Shown here: piece after piece, positions 1-4,671 of the stretch | How positions within the stretch are numbered: position 1 is the stretch's first letter | Layout of the letters: every line of letters begins with the position of its first letter | Assembly (NCBI GenBank): GCA_009392675.1 | Contig: VFFY01000201.1 | Span: forward strand, 1 to 5,816 | Source of the DNA: SAR202 cluster bacterium | Lineage (GTDB): Bacteria > Chloroflexota > Dehalococcoidia > Lucifugimonadales > UBA826 | Length of the DNA: 5,816 bases | Direction: 5' to 3' | The notes under the pieces: model-generated | The model's input: only the letters and a program-made list of their open reading frames with translations | The model's database searches: none | What the model was told of the DNA's origin: nothing | Translations under genes and position numbers: made by a program

Positions 1-537
1 CCTGTTAAAGTAGTAGCTGTAGGAAAGAAAAGTCTTGATTTTGCAAGACGAAATGACCTTGAAATAATCGCTGAATATACCGGCATTGGTGACAGACCCA
101 GCCCTGGTGACACACTTGCGATTGCAAGGTCTATAACGGAATCGTTTTCAAAGGAAATGGTGGATTCGTTCCATATAAGTTATGGCCATTTCGTAAACAC
201 AACACTTCAGAGACCTGTCATAGAACCATTACTTCCTGTGATACCTAGTGAAGTCGCAGTCAATTCTGTTGGATATATATTTGAACCAAATGCGGCTGAA
301 GTTCTCGGAAGATTGCTTCCAAGGTATGTTGAAACTTTGGTACATCATGCTGTACTCGAAGGGAATGCAAGCGAGCAGTCAGCAAGGATGGTAGCTATGA
401 ATCAGGCCACTGATAATGCCAACGAAATGGTTGGAGATCTGACCTTGCTAATGAATAAACTAAGACAAGAGACAATTACAACAGAACTCCTCGATATTGT
501 TGGAGGAGTAGCCGCACTTGAAAGCAAAAAAATTTAA
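1..537 (+). CDS. atpG: ATP synthase F1 gamma subunit, 3' part (5' end cut by window)
   Basis: The frame is open from base 1 and gives 178 residues, the C-terminal three fifths or so of a protein usually near 285-300 residues; the start lies left of the window. Gamma is the central rotor shaft of F1, coupling proton flow through the membrane ring to catalysis in the alpha3beta3 hexamer on the cytoplasmic side. The family is recognised from EYTGIGDRPS in the middle domain (fragment residues 25-34), then LLPRYVE, the SEQSARMVAM.QATDNA stretch and the terminal TTELLDIVGGVAALES, which is the hallmark C-terminal helix of the coiled coil. The gene stops 25 nt before atpD, and the order gamma-beta-epsilon is the classical atp operon order. 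Nothing in the visible part looks damaged. Identity is secure; only the missing N-terminus is unknown. Confidence 0.97.
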   Translation, partial: PVKVVAVGKKSLDFARRNDLEIIAEYTGIGDRPSPGDTLAIARSITESFSKEMVDSFHISYGHFVNTTLQRPVIEPLLPVIPSEVAVNSVGYIFEPNAAEVLGRLLPRYVETLVHHAVLEGNASEQSARMVAMNQATDNANEMVGDLTLLMNKLRQETITTELLDIVGGVAALESKKI

Positions 538-551
538 TGCTATTTAGGCTC

Positions 552-556
552 AGGAG
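552..556 (+). promoter_or_regulatory. Shine-Dalgarno site of atpD
   Basis: AGGAG lies 6 nt before the ATG at 563, in the 25-nt gap after atpG. It supports that ATG as the true start, which also matches the usual N-terminus of beta subunits (MATGKIVQVIG). Confidence 0.8.
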
Positions 557-562
557 TATAGA

Positions 563-1960
563 ATGGCAACGGGAAAGATAGTACAGGTAATTGGGACAGT
601 GGTGGATGTGGAATTTCCACCGGATGGTATGCCGCTGGTGTATAACGCCTTGGAGACCACCATAAGGGATGAACAACTTGTTCTCGAGGTGGAACAACAT
701 ATCGGTAACAACTGGGTAAGGTGCTTGGCCTTGGGTCCGACCGAAGGTTTAATTAGAGGTACTGACGCAGTTGATACCGGTGAAGCAATTACCGTACCGG
801 TGGGAGACGCGACTCTTGGCCGACTATTCAATACTCTTGGAGATACCCTGGATGGTTTGGGAGAAATCGAAGGATCAGAAAAATGGCCGATCCACAGGCC
901 AGCTCCTTCCTTTGAAGACCAAGCTACTGAAGTCGAAGTATTAGAGACTGGTATAAAAGTATTGGACTTGATGACTCCCTTTACCAAGGGAGGGAAGATT
1001 GGAGCATTTGGCGGGGCTGGAGTAGGGAAGACTGTTGTTATTCAGGAGCTTATAAACAACATTGCAACGGAGCATCAAGGGGTGTCAGTTTTTGCTGGAG
1101 TTGGCGAACGGTCGAGGGAAGGAAATGATCTTTGGAATGAGATGAAGGAAGCAGGAGTCTTACCTCAGACAGTGCTGGTATTCGGACAAATGAACGAACC
1201 CCCCGGAATTCGGGCCCGGGTAGCACAGACCGGATTGACGATGGCAGAATATTTCAAGGAGGAAAGAGGACAAGATGTTCTTCTTTTCGTAGACAACATC
1301 TACCGGTATATCCTCGCTGGGATGGAAGTGTCGGCACTTTTAGGAAGAATGCCTTCTGCCGTCGGATACCAGCCTACATTAGGAACAGAGATGGGTGACC
1401 TTCAAGAACGGATTACTTCCTCAAAGAATGGTTCTATTACATCAGTGCAAGCTGTTTATGTTCCAGCCGATGATTACACTGACCCGGGCATCGTCACAAC
1501 TTTTGGCCATTTGGATGCAGTGATGACTCTAGAAAGAGCACTTGCTTCCCAAGGATTATACCCAGCTGTGGACCCATTGACGTCATTCTCTAACATTTTA
1601 GAACCTGCCATTGTTGGGCAGGAACACTATGATGTGGCGACTGGTGTCCGGCAGGTTCTTCAACGATATCAGGAGCTGCAGGATATTATCGCGATACTGG
1701 GAATTGAAGAACTGTCTGATGAAGATCGAGCTATAGTGTCTAGGGCTAGAAAGATTCAAAGATTTCTGACACAGCCTTTCTCAGTGGCAGAAGTTTTTAC
1801 TGGACAAGCAGGTAAATATGTTGCTCTAAGAGATACGGTACAGGGTTTCAAGGAAATTCTTGATGGTGTACATGACGAATTGCCTGAACAGGCTTTCTAT
1901 ATGGTAGGAACAATTGAAGAAGCTGCTGATAAGGGCGCATCAATGGCAGAAACCTCATAG
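563..1960 (+). CDS. atpD: ATP synthase F1 beta subunit (catalytic)
   Basis: This 465-residue protein is full length for the family. It carries the catalytic nucleotide sites of F1, making ATP from ADP and phosphate (EC 7.1.2.2). An N-terminal beta-barrel (about residues 1-80) starts with GKIVQVIGTVVDVEF. The nucleotide-binding domain follows, with P-loop GGAGVGKT at 150-157 (Lys156, Thr157), GERSREGND at 181-189 with the catalytic-base Glu182, Glu193, the Walker B region LLFVDN at 240-245 (Asp244) and Arg248. ALLGRMPSAVGYQPTL follows, then Tyr333 in GLYPAVDP at the adenine pocket. The C-terminal helical domain carries EELSDED (382-388), the counterpart of DELSEED that meets gamma and epsilon, and ends with LPEQAFYMVGTIEEA. 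All catalytic residues I can place are intact, so it should be active. It is co-transcribed with atpG and atpC. Confidence 0.99.
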   Translation: MATGKIVQVIGTVVDVEFPPDGMPLVYNALETTIRDEQLVLEVEQHIGNNWVRCLALGPTEGLIRGTDAVDTGEAITVPVGDATLGRLFNTLGDTLDGLGEIEGSEKWPIHRPAPSFEDQATEVEVLETGIKVLDLMTPFTKGGKIGAFGGAGVGKTVVIQELINNIATEHQGVSVFAGVGERSREGNDLWNEMKEAGVLPQTVLVFGQMNEPPGIRARVAQTGLTMAEYFKEERGQDVLLFVDNIYRYILAGMEVSALLGRMPSAVGYQPTLGTEMGDLQERITSSKNGSITSVQAVYVPADDYTDPGIVTTFGHLDAVMTLERALASQGLYPAVDPLTSFSNILEPAIVGQEHYDVATGVRQVLQRYQELQDIIAILGIEELSDEDRAIVSRARKIQRFLTQPFSVAEVFTGQAGKYVALRDTVQGFKEILDGVHDELPEQAFYMVGTIEEAADKGASMAETS

Positions 1961-1964
1961 TTTT

Positions 1965-1972
1965 AAAGGTGA
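1965..1972 (+). promoter_or_regulatory. Shine-Dalgarno site deciding the GTG start of atpC
   Basis: AAAGGTGA sits 4 nt before the GTG at 1977, inside the 16-nt gap after the atpD stop. It favours GTG 1977 over an in-frame ATG at 1914 that would overlap the end of atpD and add a tail unlike any epsilon N-terminus. Confidence 0.65.
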
Positions 1973-1976
1973 TACT

Positions 1977-2219
1977 GTGAAATTAGAAGTTGTAACAACT
2001 GAAGAAACTGTTTTTTCTGACGACGTTGATATAGTTATAGCACCAGGCGTGGAAGGCCAGTTAGGGATACTCCCTAGGCATACTTCTTTGCTTACAGCTC
2101 TTAATTCGGGGGATGTTGTGGTGCGGAAAGATGGACAAGAATCACTGATAACAGTTAATGGAGGTTTTCTAGAGGTTGCCGGGGACCATGTCAGAATTCT
2201 AGCCAATAGCAATCAATAG
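1977..2219 (+). CDS. atpC: ATP synthase F1 epsilon subunit, short form (beta-sandwich only)
   Basis: From the GTG start the product is 80 residues beginning MKLEVVTTEETVFSDDVD. The epsilon N-terminal beta-sandwich is clear: the VDIVIAPGVEGQLGILPRHT stretch at about residues 17-36, LLTALNSGDVVV, then TVNGGFLEVAGDHVRILA near the end. Most bacterial epsilon subunits are about 130-140 residues and continue into a two-helix C-terminal domain that inhibits ATP hydrolysis. Here the stop falls just after the last strand (LANSNQ), and only 16 nt separate it from the convergent rex gene, so no detached helical remnant can follow. Short epsilon subunits are known elsewhere, for example in green sulfur bacteria. 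The domain kept is the one that binds gamma and the c-ring, so coupling should persist while epsilon-type self-inhibition is expected to be absent. It is the last gene of the atp operon. Confidence 0.93.
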   Translation: MKLEVVTTEETVFSDDVDIVIAPGVEGQLGILPRHTSLLTALNSGDVVVRKDGQESLITVNGGFLEVAGDHVRILANSNQ

Positions 2220-2235
2220 TTTTTGCTCCAATTAA

Positions 2236-2883
2236 TTATTGAACACTCTTCATATAGAAGGTCATAGACTGCAAAGATAAAACAGGATCGATATTTCTCA
2301 TGACTACATTGGCTGGTGCAAACGGGGCTATTGGCGCATAATTTAAAATCCCGCTTATTCCGCTTTCAACCAAAGTGTCTATCACGGATTGGGCTTGATT
2401 TGAAGGTACAGCTACTATTCCGATCGATATGTCTTTGGCTTTGACGGTTCTGGCGATTTCCTCCATAGACTGAACCGAAATAGTTCCCAACCTAGAGTTG
2501 TATTGACCAATATCATTATCAAAGGCTGCAACTATCTCAAATCCTTCAGGGGAGAAGCCCGGATAGTTTATTATCGCTCTGCCAAGCCTTCCCAAACCTA
2601 CCAGGCATGCCTTCCAGGCTCTATCAATTCCTAATATTTGTCTGAGCTCATCTAGAAGAAATTGAATATTGTATCCTCGTCCCTGTTTTCCAAATCTTCC
2701 AAAATAGCTAAGGTCTTTTCTTATTTGAGCGGGTGTCATTTGTAGAAGCCCCCCCAGCTGATGAGAGCTTATTACTTCCACCTTAGAATCCAGTAATTGA
2801 CTTAGGATTCTCACATATATGGGTAGTCTCTGAACTACAACTTCAGGTACTGCGGTTGGAGTGAGGTTATTGTTATTTTGCAT
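2236..2883 (-). CDS. rex: Redox-sensing transcriptional repressor Rex
   Basis: This 215-residue protein has the normal Rex length and architecture. Rex is a cytoplasmic dimer that binds operators when NAD+ is high and lets go when NADH rises, derepressing respiratory and fermentative genes. The winged-helix DNA-binding domain covers about residues 15-80: RLPIYVRIL, ISSHQLGGLL, then PAQIRKDLSYFGRFGKQGRG (51-70), which holds the recognition helix and wing. The Rossmann domain follows, with the GxGxxG nucleotide loop GLGRLG at 96-101, FDND at 121-124 (an Asp placed for the NAD ribose), IGIVAVP and GILNYAP, ending in the swapped C-terminal helix (MTFYMK). The ATG is the only usable start: an in-frame TAA lies four codons upstream and no internal start precedes the DNA-binding domain. 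It is convergent with atpC, with a 16-nt gap, and divergent from citrate synthase. No Shine-Dalgarno precedes the ATG. Confidence 0.97.
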   Translation of the reverse strand: MQNNNNLTPTAVPEVVVQRLPIYVRILSQLLDSKVEVISSHQLGGLLQMTPAQIRKDLSYFGRFGKQGRGYNIQFLLDELRQILGIDRAWKACLVGLGRLGRAIINYPGFSPEGFEIVAAFDNDIGQYNSRLGTISVQSMEEIARTVKAKDISIGIVAVPSNQAQSVIDTLVESGISGILNYAPIAPFAPANVVMRNIDPVLSLQSMTFYMKSVQ

Positions 2884-2891
2884 TATTGGGT

Positions 2892-2897
2892 ATTATA
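2892..2897 (-). promoter_or_regulatory. Candidate -10 box for a leaderless rex transcript
   Basis: On the - strand this reads TATAAT, a perfect -10 consensus, ending 8 nt before the rex ATG. Initiation at the usual distance would fall at or within two bases of the A of ATG, giving a leaderless mRNA. That fits the lack of a Shine-Dalgarno sequence. No good -35 is present 16-18 nt upstream, which weakens the call. Confidence 0.35.
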
Positions 2898-2925
2898 TGG
2901 CTGTTAAGAAAAGTGACGCAGGTTG

Positions 2926-2953
2926 ATTGTAGAGCATTTTCGCAAATTAACAA
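2926..2953 (-). promoter_or_regulatory. Candidate sigma70-type promoter for rex
   Basis: Reading the - strand, TTGTTA (2953-2948) serves as -35 and TACAAT (2931-2926) as -10, with a 16-nt spacer, matching 4/6 and 5/6 of the consensus. The predicted start is near 2919, giving a leader of about 36 nt that contains no Shine-Dalgarno. The -35 lies within one of the tandem TTAACAA half-sites, so a protein bound there would block it. This is prediction by eye only. Confidence 0.35.
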
Positions 2954-2965
2954 ATAATTTAACAA
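2947..2965. repeat. Tandem TTAACAA half-sites, possible Rex (auto)regulatory site
   Basis: TTAACAA occurs at 2947-2953 and again at 2959-2965, 12 nt apart in direct orientation; both copies continue as AAA or AAAT-like sequence. TTAACAA is one half of the TTGTTAA-N4-TTAACAA form reported for some Rex operators, but here the halves are in tandem, not inverted. The overlapping AAATTA-N5-TAATTT (2944-2960) is a perfect inverted repeat of only A and T. Chance in AT-rich DNA is a real alternative. Confidence 0.3.
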
Positions 2966-3101
2966 AAAAAATAAATATCCAATGAGAAAGGCTAAAATGA
3001 AGATTGCGGAGCAGGCCCAGCAAAAATCGCCCGTCCACTATTACAAGTAAATTAATATTCCAATTGGTCTCAATTTGCTTATCACTTTCCTTTTTTCTTG
3101 A

Positions 3102-3137
3102 TTAACTTGACTAAAATTTAACTCGATTGATAAAATT
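3102..3137. repeat. Imperfect direct repeat upstream of gltA
   Basis: TTAACTTGA (3102-3110) recurs as TTAACTCGA (3118-3126), 8 of 9 bases and 16 nt apart, and each is followed by AAAATT (3113-3118 and 3132-3137). The repeat covers the -35 and -10 of the distal candidate gltA promoter, so it could be a regulator site or simply the result of promoter-like composition. Confidence 0.3.
3107..3136 (+). promoter_or_regulatory. Candidate distal gltA promoter
   Basis: TTGACT (3107-3112, 5/6 to TTGACA) and TAAAAT (3131-3136, 5/6 to TATAAT) are separated by 18 nt. The predicted start is near 3143, leaving a leader of about 100 nt before the gltA ATG. It is the best -35/-10 pair I see in the region. 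Confidence 0.4.
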
Positions 3138-3142
3138 GCAAG

Positions 3143-3161
3143 GCTTTTTTCTACAAAAAGC
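3143..3161. repeat. Perfect 7-bp inverted repeat between the two gltA promoters
   Basis: GCTTTTT (3143-3149) and AAAAAGC (3155-3161) form a perfect inverted repeat with a 5-nt loop. It starts at the predicted start site of the distal promoter and ends one base before the extended -10 of the proximal one. It could be an operator or a 5'-leader hairpin. It is not a convincing terminator because no T-run follows. Confidence 0.3.
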
Positions 3162-3170
3162 TGCTATATT
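3162..3170 (+). promoter_or_regulatory. Candidate proximal gltA promoter with extended -10
   Basis: TGC precedes TATATT, which is an extended -10 (TGn plus a 5/6 hexamer). No strong -35 is seen at the right distance, as expected for the extended -10 type. Initiation would be near 3177, giving a leader of about 67 nt. Confidence 0.3.
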
Positions 3171-3178
3171 GTTTCCCC

Positions 3179-3191
3179 TAGATGGGATCTA
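3179..3191. repeat. Short perfect palindrome at the predicted proximal gltA start site
   Basis: TAGAT-GGG-ATCTA is a perfect 5-bp inverted repeat with a 3-nt centre, located where the proximal promoter would begin transcription. The position suits a repressor site or a small leader hairpin, but it is short enough to arise by chance. Confidence 0.22.
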
Positions 3192-3232
3192 ATCAATCCA
3201 GGGCGATATTAGGTTTGCTTGACTAGCCACTT

Positions 3233-3238
3233 GGAGGT
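3233..3238 (+). promoter_or_regulatory. Strong Shine-Dalgarno site of citrate synthase
   Basis: GGAGGT lies 5 nt before the ATG at 3244. It is the strongest ribosome-binding site in the window and supports that start. Confidence 0.8.
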
Positions 3239-3243
3239 AATCG

Positions 3244-4383
3244 ATGACGGAAGAAAATGCAACTCTGTATAGGGGTTTGCGCGAAGTTTATATAGATAGG
3301 ACTACATCGAGCTATATAGATGGCAAGGCAGGCAAACTATATTACCGTGGTTTTTCAATTGATGATTTAGCAGAAAATTGTAGTTTTGAAGAAATTATAT
3401 ATTTGGTAATGATAGGCGAGCTTCCCACTACAGGAGAATTGTCTAACTTTGTATCTGATCTAAAATCTAGTATGGAACTGCCAGAGCCCATCATAGATAT
3501 TATTCGCATCATAAAAGATGCTCATCCAATGGACGTATTAAGAACATCTATTTCTGCTTTGGCCACCTTTGACCCGGAGGTGAATGACAATTCTACAGAA
3601 GCCACGTTACGTAAAGGTACAAGACTAACAGCACAGGCGCCGACAATAGTTGCCGCACACTCTAGAATAAGAGAGGGTAAAGACCCAATCAAACCTGACC
3701 CAGATCTTAGTATTGCAGCCAATTTTTTGTACATGATCTTCGGAGAGATACCTGATCCGCGAGATGCAAAGCTTATTGATAAAGATTTCGTTCTTCACGC
3801 GGAGCATGGTTTGAATGCTTCTTCCTTTGGGGCAAGGGTCTCAGCTTCAACTCAGGCGGACCTTCATTGTGCAATTACCACCGGTATATCAGTCCTTAAA
3901 GGGCCATCACATGGAGGGGCTGCCGAATCGGTAATGACTATGTCGTTGGAGATTGGGAGCGAAGAGAACGCCGCAGAATATGTTAAGAACACTTTGGATG
4001 GCGGTGGTAGAATCATGGGATTTGGGCACAGAGTTTACAAAGCTGTTGACCCACGCTCCTTGCATTTGCAGGATGATCTGAAGGCTTTGGGCGAACGAAA
4101 AGGTGAGCCAAAATGGTACTCAATACTACAGAAAGTTCTAGAAGTAATGCAGCCTTATTCCCGAAGAGGAATTTGCCAGAACGTGGATTTCTTTTCAGGT
4201 GCGATGTATTACTTATTAGGGATCCCTGAAGATTTATTTATATCAATATTCGCAGTTGGCCGTATACCTGGATGGACCGCACAGGTAGTTGAGCAGTTTG
4301 AAAATAATATCCTGCTGAGGCCTAGACTCCAGTACGTTGGGGAACTAGACAGGGAATTCATTCCGCTAGCTAATCGTTCATAG
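3244..4383 (+). CDS. gltA: Citrate synthase (type II-like short form; 2-methylcitrate synthase possible)
   Basis: The 379-residue product matches the short citrate synthases of Gram-positive bacteria and archaea, not the longer NADH-inhibited E. coli type. It condenses acetyl-CoA with oxaloacetate to citrate in the cytoplasm, the entry step of the TCA cycle. The N-terminal module IDGKAGKLYYRGFSIDDLA (25-43) is typical. HAEHGLNASSFGARV (185-199) is the helical core. The catalytic triad is complete: His223 in GPSHGGAAE, His262 in GFGHRVY and Asp315 in NVDFFSG. FAVGRIPGW (336-344) and RPRLQYVG (359-366) close the active site and CoA region. Ser222, just before His223, is Leu in most relatives. 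A 2-methylcitrate synthase is the main alternative, since the two are hard to separate by sequence and no prp genes are nearby. The gene diverges from rex and leads a likely operon with the two genes downstream. Confidence 0.93.
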   Translation: MTEENATLYRGLREVYIDRTTSSYIDGKAGKLYYRGFSIDDLAENCSFEEIIYLVMIGELPTTGELSNFVSDLKSSMELPEPIIDIIRIIKDAHPMDVLRTSISALATFDPEVNDNSTEATLRKGTRLTAQAPTIVAAHSRIREGKDPIKPDPDLSIAANFLYMIFGEIPDPRDAKLIDKDFVLHAEHGLNASSFGARVSASTQADLHCAITTGISVLKGPSHGGAAESVMTMSLEIGSEENAAEYVKNTLDGGGRIMGFGHRVYKAVDPRSLHLQDDLKALGERKGEPKWYSILQKVLEVMQPYSRRGICQNVDFFSGAMYYLLGIPEDLFISIFAVGRIPGWTAQVVEQFENNILLRPRLQYVGELDREFIPLANRS

Positions 4384-4415
4384 TCCCTCCCTTAAACCTA
4401 CTGTTATACCTCTAT

Positions 4416-4422
4416 AAAGGAG
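4416..4422 (+). promoter_or_regulatory. Shine-Dalgarno site deciding the TTG start of the small protein
   Basis: AAAGGAG ends 5 nt before the TTG at 4428. No ATG or GTG lies in a suitable place, so this site makes TTG the likely start. Confidence 0.7.
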
Positions 4423-4427
4423 TACTT

Positions 4428-4631
4428 TTGAGCAAGAAAATATTGGCGGAAGAATGTACCCATTACTGGGTCATAGATCAACCCAATGGACCAGTGAGCA
4501 TTGGCCGCTGTAAGCTTTGTGGACATAAGGAAGAGTTTCGAAATTCGATGCCTGGTTCAGGTTGGGACAGAAGCGGGCAGGCAAAAAAAAATGCGGCACC
4601 GGCATCAAAGTCTAATATTTCAAAAATTTAA
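4428..4631 (+). CDS. Small zinc-ribbon-like protein, conserved-looking, function unknown
   Basis: The gene has 67 codons with a TTG start. The N-terminal half is a compact Cys/His module: Cys10 and His12 (EECTHYWVID), then GPVSIGRCKLCGHKEEF with Cys28, Cys31 and His33. CxH...CxxC(xH) spacing suggests a single metal site, probably zinc. The second half (about 40-67) is polar, rich in Lys, Ala, Ser and Gly, and probably disordered. There is no signal peptide or membrane segment, so it is likely cytoplasmic. I recall short proteins with a similar HxWxI...GP.S.G.CK.CG pattern in Chloroflexota genomes, but know of no assigned function. It lies 44 nt after citrate synthase and 40 nt before the methyltransferase, all on one strand, so co-transcription is likely. 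A nine-A run at 4583-4591 lies in the tail. Confidence 0.8.
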   Translation: MSKKILAEECTHYWVIDQPNGPVSIGRCKLCGHKEEFRNSMPGSGWDRSGQAKKNAAPASKSNISKI

Positions 4632-4659
4632 AGCAGCAAATCTTTGAGTTATATACCCC

Positions 4660-4663
4660 GGAG
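4660..4663 (+). promoter_or_regulatory. Shine-Dalgarno site deciding the TTG start of midA
   Basis: GGAG lies 8 nt before the TTG at 4672. An in-frame TAA immediately precedes that TTG, so it is the earliest possible start. A GTG at 4711 is the alternative but would remove the first helix and sits almost on the GPISF motif. Confidence 0.55.
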
Positions 4664-4671
4664 CTGATTAA

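Larger units (their letters stand above)
2884..3243. other. Divergent rex-gltA intergenic control region (360 nt)
   Basis: This is the only long stretch without a recognised gene. It is AT-rich at both ends with a more GC-balanced patch at about 3000-3040. I see candidate promoters for rex on - and for citrate synthase on +, two tandem TTAACAA half-sites, an imperfect 16-nt-period direct repeat and two short perfect inverted repeats, listed separately. I saw no tRNA, riboswitch or terminator-like hairpin with a T-tract. A perfect palindromic Rex operator (TTGTGA-type inverted repeat) was not found by eye. Confidence 0.6.

Noticed and set aside
550..987. Open antisense frame of 145 codons opposite the start of atpD
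   Set aside because: It mirrors the codon pattern of a certain gene, is low in complexity (Ser/Pro/Val/Thr-rich), has no ribosome site and matches no family I recognise.
1914..1976. Upstream ATG for atpC overlapping atpD
   Set aside because: The added 21 residues overlap the atpD end and do not resemble epsilon, while GTG 1977 has a Shine-Dalgarno and gives the standard MKLEVVT-type N-terminus.
1955..2212. Antisense frame opposite atpC as a gene
   Set aside because: It is wholly covered by atpC, whose product is clearly conserved; no start signal or family features are seen.
2208..2227. AGCAA...TTGCT hairpin at the atpC end as a terminator
   Set aside because: Only 5 bp with a 10-nt loop and no T-tract after it on either strand.
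2884..3243. Riboswitch, tRNA or canonical palindromic Rex operator in the intergenic region
   Set aside because: No cloverleaf, aptamer-like core or TTGTGA/TCACAA inverted pair could be found by eye; only short AT-rich symmetries are present.
3522..3807. Antisense frames opposite citrate synthase
   Set aside because: They are covered by a complete gene with an intact catalytic triad and have no ribosome site or motif.
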